A stretch of 64,000 bases of DNA, from NCBI GenBank assembly GCA_026914155.1, contig JAPPGH010000031.1:124001-188000 (forward strand). Direction: 5' to 3'. A program made the translations under genes and the position numbers. The notes under the pieces are model-generated. The model had not been told where the DNA came from and made no database searches. It worked only from the letters and a program-made list of their open reading frames with translations. How positions within the stretch are numbered: position 1 is the first letter of the stretch; each line of letters starts with the position of its first letter. This document shows positions 24,501 to 35,500 of the stretch, piece by piece. The DNA is from Candidatus Palauibacter rhopaloidicola (GTDB lineage: Bacteria > Gemmatimonadota > Gemmatimonadetes > Palauibacterales > Palauibacteraceae).

Positions 24501-27500
24501 CGGTCCTCCGGGGGCGGGATCACGCGGGTGAGGTAGTCCGCGAGTCGCGCGTCCGGGGCTTCGGCGCGCCCTTCCTCGGGGGACGGGGGGTAGCCGGACA
24601 GGGTTCGGGCCGGGAGGGGCACGACCCGGTCGCCGGTGGCGGTGTTGAGGTCTCCGTCCTTCACCCAGCCGTCGGAGTAGATGAGGAGGGTGCGCTTCCA
24701 ACCCGCGGGCAGCGGCGGGAACGCCTCGGCGTCGAAGCGGAGGGTGATCTCGTCGCCGGCGTTCTGGATCACGTAGCGGTCGTCGCCCTCGGACACGAGG
24801 TCGGTCACGTCGCCGAAGCGGGTGTAGAGGCCGAACAGGTCGTGCCAGCGGGGCTCGACGGTGACGGAATCGTAGTCGAACCAGTGCGGGCCGTAGCGGC
24901 CGCCCTTCCTGAACTCGCGCGCGAAGCCCCGGTAGTGGATGTCCGCGTTGCGCGGGGCGAGCGACGTCACGCGCGCCTCGTCCTCACCCGGGTGCGCGGG
25001 GCCGGTCGTGAAGAAGGCCTCGTCCCAGTAGACCATGAGATTCGTGCGGATCCGCACGCGCCGGTCGTCGGTCGGGAAGAGGCCGCGCAGGTCGGCGATG
25101 ACCGTCTTGTCCTTGCCCGACGGGAAGCTGAGGCCGGGGATGGCGGGCTGCCACTCGCCGCCGGGGCCCATCACGTCGAGTTCCGGGAAGTGCGGCGCGA
25201 GGGCGTCCGACTGGCCCATGGCCACGTTGATGCTCGCGTCGGTGGGGAAGATCCAGCCCGTGAGGAAGAGGGTGACGTCGCCCGACGCGGCCTCGGGGCC
25301 GAGGTCGAGGATGAGTTCGTGCGGCTCGGCGATCCCCTGGAAGCGGCCGGGGCGGAACGACGAGACGTAATCGAAGTCGCGCTCGGCGAGCGCCTCGCGG
25401 TGATCCCGCCCGTTCTCGTCCGTGGCGGAGACCGGCGCGTGCCGCGCGCCGACGCGCCACAGTTCGAGGTCGATGGGCGCGGGGGGGATGAAGGCCTCGT
25501 TCACGTAGACGTCGATCGCGGAGGGATGGTCGATGGCGACGAGGTTCACACCGTCCACGTAGATCGTCTCCCACAGTTCCTCGGTGATCTGCATCACGTA
25601 CTCGCCATCCAGCGGCTGGAACACGCCGTCGGGGAGGCGCCGGTACTCCTGCGAGGGGAAGGCGGGGGCGTAGGCGCGCTGGCCGCCGCCGAGGATGCCG
25701 AGGGGCATGCCGAGGGCGCTCTTCCACATCATGTCGCCCACGAACTCGAACCCGTCGCCGTCCCACACGTAGAGCATCGGGCAGGAACCCTTGAGCGTCT
25801 GCTCCTCGACAAGGTCCTGGTCGGTGCCCGGGAAGTAGAGGTCCTGCGGGACGCCGTTCGGCCAGTAGACGCGGACGACATCCGCCTTCAGGCGGCCGTC
25901 GAGGCCGATGAGAGTGGTGGGGTCCGTGACGGTGTGGACCTGGAAGAGGTCCCCGGCCCGCACCTCGACGCGCGCGCCGATCCCGAAGCGGTTGTTCTTG
26001 CGGCTGCCCTCGCCCAGCCCGGCGAGGTCGAGTCGGAAGTAGTGGTTCGCGTTGCCGCCGTCGTTGCGCAGGAGACGCGGATTCCCGTCCGCTCCGAGGA
26101 CGAGGAGGTCGGCGTCGCCGTCCTCGTTGTAGTCGAACGAACGAACGGAGCGAAGCGCGAACGGCAGATCCGGGAGGAAGTCGTCGGCCGCGGCCAGCCG
26201 CCCTTCCCCTTCGTTGCGGAACAGCCGGAGCCCGGAGCCGGACGGGGCGCCGGAGGCCGGGGGCGTGCCGGCCACGGCGAGATCCAGCCGGCCGTCGTTG
26301 TCGAAGTCGACGAAGAGCAGGTCGCGCGGGGCGAGGCCGTTCAGCGGCACAGTGGCGGCGAGCGTGAAGGCGTCGGAGGGGGAGCCGTGCAGCAGGCGGA
26401 CCCGGTCGGCCCCGGCGGCCGCGATGTCGAGCCAGCCGTCGCCGTTCACGTCGCCGATCGCCACGGCCTGCGCGGGCTCGGACGCCGCGCCGGAGAGGCG
26501 CTCCGTCCGCTCCGCGAAGGTGGCCGCGCGCTCGTTGTCCAGGAGGCGGAGGCCGCCGTCGCCTTCCGCGAGCACGATGTCGAGGTCGCGGTCGTCGTCG
26601 AGGTCGCCGAAGGCCGCGTCACGCGTGTCGGCGTCCGCCGGGCCTGCGAGGCCGAAGTCCGCCGCCATCTCGGCGAAGGTGAGGTCGCCGTTGTTGCGGA
26701 AGAGGCGGTTCGGGCCCGTGTGCGGCTCGAACACGTCGAGGTCTCCGTCCTGATCCAGGTCCGCCGCGAACACGCCATGGGCCGCGGAGGTCGCCGCGCC
26801 GGCCGAACCACCAGCCGGCGGCGGGAGCGCGATCTCCTCGAAGCCTCCGGCCGGGTCGTTGCGGTAGGCGCGCGGTGCGCTCCCGGCGAACCAGGCGTCG
26901 AGGCGGCGGTCGTCGTCGAGGTCGACCCAGATCGCGGCCGCGGCGTCGCCGGCGTCGATAGCCCCGACCTCATCGGAGGCGTCCACGTAGCGGCCGAGGT
27001 CCACGCGCAAGGCGCGCCCTTCCCCGCCCCGGCTCCACAGCAGGTCTTCGTCGCCGTCCCCGTCGAAGTCGCCGATCGCCGTCGCGGCGGCTACGGGGGC
27101 CTCCGCCCCGGCCTCCGCTTCCGACGACGGGGCGAGCGTCGCGAGTCCGGCCAGATCGGACGCCTCCGTGTAGCGCAGCGCCGCGAGCACGGCCTCCGGC
27201 TCCTGGACGCGGAGGGTGACGAGGAAGCTGAAATCGAGTTGCGCGACGCCCGCGAGGGGGCCGCCCGGTTGTCTCAGCTCTTCGAGGCTCGCCTGGTAGG
27301 GCGAGGTGACCTCGAATGCGGCGCGGAAGTCGCCGAACTGGCTGATCGCCGTCGATGCGTCGCCATCCAGGAGGGCATCTTCGGCGGCCTCGAAAGCCGC
27401 GCGCGGCCCGGGGCGGAAGTCCGGGGCGACCTGCCGCAGACTCTCGATCGTGCCCAGGGCGGCGTCGAGTTCGCCGCGCGCGAGTTGCGCATCGGCGAGT

Positions 27501-28054
27501 TCGGCGAGAGCGGCCAGGTTGCCCGGCGCGGCCGCCGCCAGGCGCGCGAGAACGTCCGCGCGGGCATCGGAGTCCACTCCCGCCGCCCGGGCCTCCACCT
27601 CCGCCAGCCCCCACAGGCTGCGCGCGTGGCCCGGGTCCGCCGCCAGCGTCTCGTCCAGCAGCGCCCGCGCCTCCCCGAAGTCGCCCGTCTCGGTCCGCAG
27701 CGTGGCCAGCGCCAGCGTCAGCTCCGGATCGTCCGGCGCCCGCTCGCGCGCCTCGAGGAGGCTCTCCTCGGCCGCCTCGTAGTCCGCCGCCTTGAGCGCC
27801 GTGAGGCCGAGTCCCGCGTACCCCGCGGCCTCCGCCGGCGCCATCTCGACGAGGCGCCGGTAGTCCGCCCGCGCGTCCTCCAGGCGGTCCTGCTGGAGCG
27901 CCGCGTCCGCCGTCCCGCGCGTCGCGAGGATCTCCGCCAGAGACGCCTCCGGCACCGGCGCCCCCGCCTCCCCGCAGCCAACGATCAGCGCGAGGAAGGT
28001 CAACCCGCGAACTCGGATCGGGGCCGGACTGCCAGACCGCTTCGGTTCCGTCAA
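24497..28054 (-). CDS. Large TPR-VCBS-ASPIC/UnbV (CRTAC1-type) lipoprotein
   Basis: 1185 residues. A lipobox (LIVGCGE, about residue 27) is followed by TPR-like helical repeats (about 35-260: DARADYRRLVEMAPAEAAGY, DYEAAEESLLEARERAPDDP). Then come FG-GAP/VCBS repeats (about 330-680) with Ca-binding turns such as DFDGDGDEDLL, DLDQDGDLDVF and DVNGDGWLDIA, an ASPIC/UnbV domain (about 680-770, NNRFGIGARVEVRAG, VRVYWPNG) and a C-terminal region of about 400 residues I do not recognise. The start is TTG at 28054, supported by GGAGGAG 6 bases upstream. Likely surface-exposed. Confidence 0.88.
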   Translation of the reverse strand: MTEPKRSGSPAPIRVRGLTFLALIVGCGEAGAPVPEASLAEILATRGTADAALQQDRLEDARADYRRLVEMAPAEAAGYAGLGLTALKAADYEAAEESLLEARERAPDDPELTLALATLRTETGDFGEARALLDETLAADPGHARSLWGLAEVEARAAGVDSDARADVLARLAAAAPGNLAALAELADAQLARGELDAALGTIESLRQVAPDFRPGPRAAFEAAEDALLDGDASTAISQFGDFRAAFEVTSPYQASLEELRQPGGPLAGVAQLDFSFLVTLRVQEPEAVLAALRYTEASDLAGLATLAPSSEAEAGAEAPVAAATAIGDFDGDGDEDLLWSRGGEGRALRVDLGRYVDASDEVGAIDAGDAAAAIWVDLDDDRRLDAWFAGSAPRAYRNDPAGGFEEIALPPPAGGSAGAATSAAHGVFAADLDQDGDLDVFEPHTGPNRLFRNNGDLTFAEMAADFGLAGPADADTRDAAFGDLDDDRDLDIVLAEGDGGLRLLDNERAATFAERTERLSGAASEPAQAVAIGDVNGDGWLDIAAAGADRVRLLHGSPSDAFTLAATVPLNGLAPRDLLFVDFDNDGRLDLAVAGTPPASGAPSGSGLRLFRNEGEGRLAAADDFLPDLPFALRSVRSFDYNEDGDADLLVLGADGNPRLLRNDGGNANHYFRLDLAGLGEGSRKNNRFGIGARVEVRAGDLFQVHTVTDPTTLIGLDGRLKADVVRVYWPNGVPQDLYFPGTDQDLVEEQTLKGSCPMLYVWDGDGFEFVGDMMWKSALGMPLGILGGGQRAYAPAFPSQEYRRLPDGVFQPLDGEYVMQITEELWETIYVDGVNLVAIDHPSAIDVYVNEAFIPPAPIDLELWRVGARHAPVSATDENGRDHREALAERDFDYVSSFRPGRFQGIAEPHELILDLGPEAASGDVTLFLTGWIFPTDASINVAMGQSDALAPHFPELDVMGPGGEWQPAIPGLSFPSGKDKTVIADLRGLFPTDDRRVRIRTNLMVYWDEAFFTTGPAHPGEDEARVTSLAPRNADIHYRGFAREFRKGGRYGPHWFDYDSVTVEPRWHDLFGLYTRFGDVTDLVSEGDDRYVIQNAGDEITLRFDAEAFPPLPAGWKRTLLIYSDGWVKDGDLNTATGDRVVPLPARTLSGYPPSPEEGRAEAPDARLADYLTRVIPPPEDR

Positions 28055-28060
28055 CGCACA

Positions 28061-28067
28061 CTCCTCC
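28061..28067 (-). promoter_or_regulatory. Shine-Dalgarno deciding a TTG start
   Basis: GGAGGAG (minus strand) sits 6 bases before the TTG at 28054. No ATG or GTG near there gives a lipoprotein signal, so this site supports the TTG as the start of the large TPR/VCBS gene. Confidence 0.6.
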
Positions 28068-28130
28068 CGTCCATGGAATTACGCGAACCGCCCCGCCGCT
28101 TCGAGCGCCGCCGGAAAGCCCGATACCGCC

Positions 28131-30656
28131 CTAACTTACCGGCCGCACCCTCTTCTTGAGCACGAAGAGCCCCTCGCGCATGCTCGTGACGATAATGGTG
28201 CCGCTCTCGAAGAACGGATACGTGCTCCACGCCCCGCCGAAGCCCGGACCCTCCTGATACGGGGCCGTGTCGAAGAAGCCCACTTCGCGCGGGTTCACGG
28301 GATCGGAGATGTCGAGCACATGGAGGCCGTAGCGGTAGTTGGCCTGATACGCGAAGCCGTCCTTCAGGTAGAGATTGTGGGCGCTGGCGGGAAGCGAGCC
28401 CATGAACTGGTTGACGAGCACCGGATCCTCCAGGTCGCTCAAGTCCCAAATCAATGTCCGCGTGGTTTCGACCGCGCCGGAGATCACGTCGGACTCGTCG
28501 TCCTGATAGAAGTAGCGGTGATCGGGAGTGAGCCAGCCCTGGTGGATGTAGGCGGCATTGGGCGACGTCGCGCGAGACACCGCGTAGGGGTTCTCCTTGT
28601 CGGTCACGTCGACGATCTGAAAGTACCGTCCGTTCGAGTTGAGGCAGATCTCGCGCCCCTCGTATCGTTCGTCGGGACCCCGGTAGAGCACGCACTGCGC
28701 GTCGTGGGTGCCGCCGTCCTCCTGAAAGCACCCAACGAACTCGGGATTCCGGGGGTCGTTGATGTCGATCATGTGAAGACCGCCGCCGCAGGATTCGCGC
28801 CCCGCGCCGCTGCCCACCGCGTAGGCGAACCCGGTTTCCTCGTTGATCACGATGTTGTGCGAGCTCGCCACCCCACGGTAGTGGACGTCGGGCTCGAAGA
28901 GCGCGGGCATGTCGCCGGGCGCCACGTCGCGCAGGCGGGTGAGGTCGAAGACCTGCATGCCGTGGTCGCCCGCTCCGTCGGCCACGATGAAGGCGTGGTC
29001 CTTGTACGTCTTGATGTCGCGCCACAGCTGCGACGGGGGCGTGCCGTCGGGTTTGGGCAGATCGCCGACCAGGACCGGACGGGTGGGATCCGACAGGTCG
29101 ATGAACGAGGTGCCGTCGTTGCGTCCCACCAGCGCATACTCGCGCCCGGTCTCTCGGTCGGTCCACCCCCAGTTGTCGTTGGCGCGGACGCCCCGGGCGT
29201 TGCCCTCGGCCCGCAGAATGGAGTTGGGAATGAACGCGAGCAGCTCGACTTCGCTGCAATCGAAGGGGCCGACGCCGCCCTCCACGCAGCGGCGCTCCTC
29301 GCCGACCATGGGCTCGAGGGCATCGGGGGCGCTTGCGAGCATGCCCGCCGCCGCCCAGCCGGAGCCGCTGTCCTCGAAGAGGTGGACGGAGCCCGACTGA
29401 TGGTGCATGCCGGGCGCTCCAACCGCCGCGAGCGCTCCGTCCGCGACCACCAGTCCGCCGAAACGGTCGCGCTCCACCGTCTCTTCGCGAGGGAGGGCGA
29501 TGCGGCGCGGCCGCCGGGGAAGGGTGCCGTCCGCTTCGGCCTCGTAGACCAGGACGGCACCGGTCTCGTTCTCGCGCTCCGTTGGCGCACCCACCCACAC
29601 GTCGGGTCCGGAGAAGGCGACCGCCGCGCCGAAGCGGTCGCCCTCTGCGCCGCCTTCGAGCACTATCCGCTCCTCGGCCACCCACGAACCGGAGCCGACC
29701 TCCCAGGCGTACACGAGGACCGCCCCGCGATCGGCGTCCGCGCCCGGCGCGCCGATCAGAAGCCGGTCGCCCTCCGCGGAGAGCGCGACACCGAAGCCGG
29801 AGCCCGCGCCTTCCCCCGACCCTATCAATCCGGTTTCCGTCCAGCCGTCCCCACTCAGGTCGAAGCGGTAGACGCGGCCCGTCCCCTCGCGGCTCTCGCC
29901 CCGGGCCTCGCCGCCTCCCTCGATCCGCGGACCCCAGCCCGGAGCACCGACGAGCAGGCCGCGTTCCGTAAAGGCCACCACCGCTCCGAAGCGGTCGCCC
30001 GGGCCGCCGCCCGAAGGGCGCAACTCCGTCCGCTTCGTCCACCGGCCGTCGGCGCCGCGCCGGTACGCGTGGATCGTGCCCGCCGCGCCGGCATCGTCCC
30101 GGACGTCCGCCCCCCCTCCGCCCGGACCATCGGCCGGGTCGGGCGTGCCCACCATCAGCCACTCGCCCTCCGCCGCCAGCGCCAATCCGAAGTCGGTCCC
30201 GCAATAGCCGTCAAAGCGGCAGTCCGGCGAAAGACCGCGGACCTCATCGGCCGTGATCGCGTCCCGCCATACCCATCCGCCGCCCTCGCCACGCCCGAAG
30301 ATCTGGATGCCGGTCCCGCGCATGCCGACGAAGAGATGGTCGCCGGCCGCGGCCAGCACCGTGCCGAAGCCATCGGCGATCTCGGGGTCCGGCCCACGAA
30401 TCACGCCGGACTCCATCCACCCCTCCTCTCCTCTTGTGTACACATACACGGCGCCGGGGCGGAAGTTGGTGGTCGGCTCGGCTACGAGGAGCTCGCCTTC
30501 GTGGATCAGCACCGAGTGGCCGAACGAGCCCGACTGGCCCGCGACCGGAGTGCCGGCGAAGACGGCGGCGGCGCACGCGATCACGAAGAGCAGGGCGGGC
30601 TGCGGAGTGGCGGGACGGAGGGCGGCGGCGAGGCGCGCGGGGCTCGATGGGGTCAT
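28131..30656 (-). CDS. Choice-of-anchor-B family protein with FG-GAP and LVIVD propellers (copy 1)
   Basis: 841 residues. The signal peptide ends AGTPVAGQ. The N-terminal half (about 45-460) is an FG-GAP/integrin-alpha-like propeller with repeats such as DGFGTVLAAAGDHLFVG and DRFGAAVAFSGPDVWVGAP. The C-terminal half (about 480-835) is the anchor-B/LVIVD propeller with NWGWTDRETGREYALVGRND, LWRDIKTYKDHAFIVADGAG, SHNIVINEETGFAYAVGS, CGGGLHMIDIND and HQGWLTPDHRYFYQDDE. It ends in KKRVRPVS without a recognisable sorting tag. Probably secreted or surface-bound; the ligand is unknown. Two paralogues lie at 46904 and 52354. Confidence 0.88.
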   Translation of the reverse strand: MTPSSPARLAAALRPATPQPALLFVIACAAAVFAGTPVAGQSGSFGHSVLIHEGELLVAEPTTNFRPGAVYVYTRGEEGWMESGVIRGPDPEIADGFGTVLAAAGDHLFVGMRGTGIQIFGRGEGGGWVWRDAITADEVRGLSPDCRFDGYCGTDFGLALAAEGEWLMVGTPDPADGPGGGGADVRDDAGAAGTIHAYRRGADGRWTKRTELRPSGGGPGDRFGAVVAFTERGLLVGAPGWGPRIEGGGEARGESREGTGRVYRFDLSGDGWTETGLIGSGEGAGSGFGVALSAEGDRLLIGAPGADADRGAVLVYAWEVGSGSWVAEERIVLEGGAEGDRFGAAVAFSGPDVWVGAPTERENETGAVLVYEAEADGTLPRRPRRIALPREETVERDRFGGLVVADGALAAVGAPGMHHQSGSVHLFEDSGSGWAAAGMLASAPDALEPMVGEERRCVEGGVGPFDCSEVELLAFIPNSILRAEGNARGVRANDNWGWTDRETGREYALVGRNDGTSFIDLSDPTRPVLVGDLPKPDGTPPSQLWRDIKTYKDHAFIVADGAGDHGMQVFDLTRLRDVAPGDMPALFEPDVHYRGVASSHNIVINEETGFAYAVGSGAGRESCGGGLHMIDINDPRNPEFVGCFQEDGGTHDAQCVLYRGPDERYEGREICLNSNGRYFQIVDVTDKENPYAVSRATSPNAAYIHQGWLTPDHRYFYQDDESDVISGAVETTRTLIWDLSDLEDPVLVNQFMGSLPASAHNLYLKDGFAYQANYRYGLHVLDISDPVNPREVGFFDTAPYQEGPGFGGAWSTYPFFESGTIIVTSMREGLFVLKKRVRPVS

Positions 30657-30766
30657 CGCGGACGGTCTCCTGGAGGCGGGTCTTGGCGGACGAATGATCG
30701 GTTTCGGACGGCGCTCGCGCCAGATGCCATCGCCCTCGCGACGGCCGCCGCCGCGCCGGCGGAGGG

Positions 30767-32563
30767 CTACTCGCGGATGGTGAGTGCCGCGCCCGCCTCA
30801 ACGGGTCCGGTGACGGTTCGGGCACCTCCGGGCCAGACGACGACGACGCTGTCGGCGCGCGCGCCGCCGCCCAGGCCGGCGAGCACGGGGTTCGCCTCGG
30901 ACTGTGACAGGTAGGACGAGGCGGTCGAGACCACGAACCGCTGCGCTACGTCTCCCACGAACACCCGCACCGTCGCCCCGACGGCGCCGAGATTCGGCGC
31001 CGCCCCCTCCAGGCGCAACCGCACCCAGCCGGGGCCGGGCTCGAGGTCGTTGCGGAACAGCTTCGCCGGCCCGCCGTTCGTCGACACCACCAGGTCGAGG
31101 TCCCCGTCCCGGTCGAAGTCGAGCGTCGCCACGCCCCGCGCCACGATCGGCTCGTCGAACCCTCCGCCCGCCATCGCGCCGGCGTCGATGAACCCCCCGC
31201 GCCCGTCGTTACGGAACAACTGCGGCGGCTGCGCGAAGGTCACGTCTCCCTGGATCGCCTCGATCTCCGGCTCGATGTGGCCGTTCCCGAGCACGAGATC
31301 CACGTAGCGGTCGAGGTCGAAGTCCGCGAAGCGGAGCCCGAACGTCAGCGGAAGCAGCGTCGACCGTGTGAGCCGGGCCGACCCGGCCAGATCCTGGAAC
31401 AGTCCCGCCTGGATCTGCGTGAACAGCGATACGGGCTCGTTGGAGAAGTTGCCGATCGCGATCGAGAGTTGCCCCCGGTTGAGGATGTCCCCCACGTCGA
31501 CCCCCATCCCGGCCCGCGCCCGGCCGAACTCGTCGAAGGCGACCCCCGCGTCGAGCGCCACGTCGGCGAAAGTCCCGTCTCCCTCGTTCCGATAGAGGAA
31601 GTTCTGGTAGGTGTCGTTCGCGATCGCGACATCGGGGAGGCCGTCCCCGGTGAAGTCGTCGATGACGATGCCGAGCGATTTCCCCTCGGGATTCTCGAGG
31701 CCGGATTCGGCCGTCACGTCCCGGAAGCGCCGCGCGGGGGTCTGGTCCGTGGCGCCGGGGTCCGAGGAGGCGCCGGCCCCCGCCGACGCCGGCTCGTTCC
31801 GCAGGAGGCGGCAGGACTCGCCGTTGTACTCCTCGGGGGTCGCGTAGGACTTGTTCACGCCGTCGCGGGTGAAGAAGAGGTCGGTCTCCGGCGTCCAGTC
31901 CACGTAGTTGCAGACGAGGAGGTCCAGCCAGCCGTCGCCGTCCGCGTCGAACCAGGCCGAAGCCGTGGACCAGGCGGGATCCGTCGCGCCCGGCGCGTTC
32001 CCCGCCGTACCCGTCTCCGCGGTCACGTCGGTGAATCGTCCCCCGTCGTTCCGGTACAGCCGGTTGTCCCCGACCGCCGTCACGTAGAGGTCCGTGTCCC
32101 CATCGGCATCGTAGTCGGCCGCCGCCCCGCCCATGCCGTAGATGGGCCGGTCGAGGCCGGCCTCGCGCGTGACGTCGCGGAACGTCCCGTCGCCGAGGTT
32201 CCGCAGGAGCGTGGATCGGGCCCCCCGGTCCTCCGCGCGCCCCTCCCAGCCGGTGCTGTTCACGAAGAAGAGGTCGGGCCAGCGGTCCCCGTCGTAGTCG
32301 AGCACGACGACGCCGCTGCCCATGGTCTCGGGCATCCACTTCTCTCCGAAAGCGCCCGTGGCGTGGACGAAGTCGACCCTCGCGGTCGCCGTGACGTCCG
32401 TGAAACGGATCGAGGTCGTCGCGTCGCTGCCCTGGCGCGCCGTGAAACTCGGGCGCGTCTGGGTATAGGACGGAGCCTCCGCGTCTTCCGGTTCGTCGGG
32501 ACCGCAGGAAATCGCCGCCGCGAGGAGGCAGATCGAGAGGGGTCCGGCGCCGCGAGCGTTCAT
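30767..32563 (-). CDS. CRTAC1-type FG-GAP/ASPIC-UnbV lipoprotein
   Basis: 598 residues with a lipobox (LLAAAISCG, Cys20). FG-GAP/VCBS repeats with Ca-binding turns follow (DYDGDRWPDLFF, DYDADGDTDLYV, DADGDGWLDLLV, DFTGDGLPDVAI, DFDRDGDLDLVV), and the C-terminus carries an ASPIC/UnbV domain (LGAVGATVRVFVGD, VVVVWPGG). Its ATG overlaps the stop of the upstream cytochrome/TPR gene by 4 bp, so the two are co-translated. Such pairs may form a surface complex, but no experiment is known to me. Confidence 0.92.
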   Translation of the reverse strand: MNARGAGPLSICLLAAAISCGPDEPEDAEAPSYTQTRPSFTARQGSDATTSIRFTDVTATARVDFVHATGAFGEKWMPETMGSGVVVLDYDGDRWPDLFFVNSTGWEGRAEDRGARSTLLRNLGDGTFRDVTREAGLDRPIYGMGGAAADYDADGDTDLYVTAVGDNRLYRNDGGRFTDVTAETGTAGNAPGATDPAWSTASAWFDADGDGWLDLLVCNYVDWTPETDLFFTRDGVNKSYATPEEYNGESCRLLRNEPASAGAGASSDPGATDQTPARRFRDVTAESGLENPEGKSLGIVIDDFTGDGLPDVAIANDTYQNFLYRNEGDGTFADVALDAGVAFDEFGRARAGMGVDVGDILNRGQLSIAIGNFSNEPVSLFTQIQAGLFQDLAGSARLTRSTLLPLTFGLRFADFDLDRYVDLVLGNGHIEPEIEAIQGDVTFAQPPQLFRNDGRGGFIDAGAMAGGGFDEPIVARGVATLDFDRDGDLDLVVSTNGGPAKLFRNDLEPGPGWVRLRLEGAAPNLGAVGATVRVFVGDVAQRFVVSTASSYLSQSEANPVLAGLGGGARADSVVVVWPGGARTVTGPVEAGAALTIRE

Positions 32564-35500
32564 CGACCTCCGCCGCCGCCGGATCTCGCGATCGGTCGCA
32601 GTTCGTGCGTGCGGATATCCTGTGCCATCAGGTTCACGCCGGGGTTCTCCGCCCTGTAGGCCCTCGTGATCGCCTGCGCCGCCTCGTCGATCCGGTAACG
32701 CTCGAACGCCGCCTCGCCCAGCGCCGCCTCCGCGTCGCGCCCCAGCGCCCGCAGGCTGAGCATGCGGTTGTAGTGCGCCTGCCGGTGCTCGGGGTCGATG
32801 GCCAGCGCCCGTTCGAACGCCTCGACCGCCGCCTCGTACCGCTGGTCCAGATACCGCGTCCTCCCCAACTGGAACCAGGCCTCGCGATCCTCGGGGAAGG
32901 CATCGAGCACCGCAAGGTACGCCGCCTCGGAGGCTTCGTACGCGCCGTCCTCCTGGTGCGCGCCACCCCAGACCCAGGCCACGCGCGGGTTGCCCGGTTG
33001 GATGGTTTCGGCCCGCTCGAGGTTGTCGAACGCGTCGTCGAGGTTGCCGGCGATGAGCGCCATGCGGGCCAGGTTGAGCGGCCCGTCCACCCGGTCCGGG
33101 AAGAACTCCGCCACCCGCTCGAAGGGGCGCTCCGCGAGCCGGTCGTTCCCCTCCCTGAGGAGGGCGATCCCGTAGTCGTTGTAGCGGACCCAGATCTCCT
33201 CATCCTGCTCCTCGATCGCCACGGGATCGACGCGGCCTCCGACCCCGATCACGACCTCGTCGCGGGCGATCTCCGTGATCGGCAGGTCCGGGACATCGTC
33301 GAACTCCGCGAACCCCTGCGGGTTGGCCCCGAACGCGAACTCCGTGTAGGCCCGGTCGAACTTCCGCCACAGGAGGCGCGCCCGCACCGTGAGCGACCCC
33401 TCGGGCAGGTCGGGCGGCAGCGTGATCCGGTAGTGGGCGACGTCGGCGCTCCCGGGGCCGATCACGTTCACCGCCGCCGTCACGTGGATGTCCTGCGCGT
33501 TTCGCTTCTGGATCGGCCGCCCCTCGCGGTCGAGGATCACCGACTTGAAGAAGTGCGCCATCGGATCGAGGTGCCCGTCCGCGCCGATCTCGCCGCTGAT
33601 CGCGATCCGCCGCCCCTCCGCGTCCACCAGTTCGAACTCGAGCCAGCCCTCGTTGGAGTCGTTCGTCCCGCCGGGGAAGGTGTGACCCACGCCCTGGTTC
33701 CGGACCACGACCTCGAACATCACCGTCTCCCCCGGAGACACGCTCGGAGGCGAGAGATCGAGCCCCATCTCGGGGTCGTCGTTGGGACCGCGCCGGATGG
33801 CGAAGATGTCGACCCGCAGCTTCTCGTCCCGCAGGAACTCCTCGATGCGGTGGATCGTGGCGGTGTCCCCGCGCAGGAAGGGAAGGGCCGTGTTCACGGC
33901 CAGGAAGCGGTGCGAGCGCACCATCCCGTTCTCGGCCGAGACGTCGCCCAGCGGCGCCTCCTCCGGCGGCATGTGACAGTCCTGGCACACGCGCGCGGCC
34001 GCGGGGAGGTAGAAGGTGCGCGAGGCGTTCCGCGCCACCCCGCTGTCGTGCCACGCGTCGTATTCGTTCTGCCCCCGCAGCCAGCGGTAGTTATTCACCG
34101 GCTCCGTGAGGCTCACCTTGTGGCAGGTGGCGCAGAACTCCGACGTCGAATGGACCGGCTTCAGGAGTTGCGCCATGTGGACGGAGGGCTTCGCCTTGAG
34201 CGCCGCGTCGTGCAGGTAGGCGCCGAGCGTGCCGGCCTCCGCGTCGGCGAACAGGTAGGGGTCCTCCTGCTCGTCGGCGATGTTGTAGTTGCCGTTGCCG
34301 GTGTTGTCGTGGATGCGGTCGATCGCGTGGCAGGCGAGGCAGGTGAGCCCGGCCTGCGCCTCGACCGTGGCGGGATCGATCGGCGCGTCCATGGCGCCGG
34401 CGAGCATGAGCGCGGGATCATGGCACCCGCTGCACCACTTGCTCTTCACGCGCCCGGCCGCGTCCGGCTCGAGCCCGAACTCCCGCAGGTGCGCGATCAC
34501 TTCCGGCCCCGCCTCCAGCGACCCCTCCCGCATGTCCTCGATCGTCGCCGTATAGAACGGGTTGTTGAAGGAGGCGAAACGGTGCGCGGAGGTCGCCCAC
34601 TGGGCCGTCACATCGGGGTGGCAGCGTACGCACTGGGTGGCGCCGATGAGTTCGTCCGCCGCGAACCCCCGCCGTTCCACCTCGGAGCGGACGCGGGCCG
34701 CGCGCTCCCGGGCCGCCTGCGCGGCGAGTTCTCCCGCCTCGGTGCGGGTGATGATGCGGGAGGGCAGGTAGGTCCCCGTGCTCGTCGTGGTCGCGGCCGG
34801 GAAGAACGGACTTTCGGGCGGCACGAGCCCCGTCGGGACGAAGTCGGCGTCGACGAAGCGCGACACGTCGCGGTCGCGGCCTCCCGGCCCCTCGTTCAGG
34901 CCCTGGGCGAGCGCGGCCTCGGCCTCCGGCGTGAGTTGCAGCCCGCGGTGGGTGAAGCTGTGCCACGCGATGAGGACGAAAAGGACGGCGCCGGTGGCGA
35001 GCGCGAAGCGGCGCGCCCGCACGCCCGGCGGACGGGCATAGCTCACGAGCCGGTGCCCGGCGTAGGCGGAGACGATGAGGACGGCGCTCCCCACGTGCGC
35101 CCACCACGCCCAGCTGTTCTCCCGGCTCGCCGCCGCGGTGAGGATGAAGAGTCCCGTGAGGACGAGGACGCCGCCCACAAGCCCCATCCCGATCCCCGTG
35201 AGAATCGAGGCGCGGTGCTTTCGCTTCCACACCCTCGGGAGGTGCGCCGCGAGGAACCCGAACATGACCGCCGCCAGCAGCAGTCCCACGCCCGTGTGCG
35301 TGAGCACCATCGCCTGGAAGAGCTGGGGGAGCGAGTTCTCTCCCACCGCGAAGAAGTCGAGCCCCAGCCCGTCCGCAAGCCGGTTCGCGAGCAGGTAGAG
35401 CGTGTTCGCCAGCATGAACACCGCGACCCCGAGCCCGAACCGCAGCCAGCGCCGCTGCCCCGCCCCCAGGATAGAGCGCAGCACCGGCCGCCCTCGCCCG

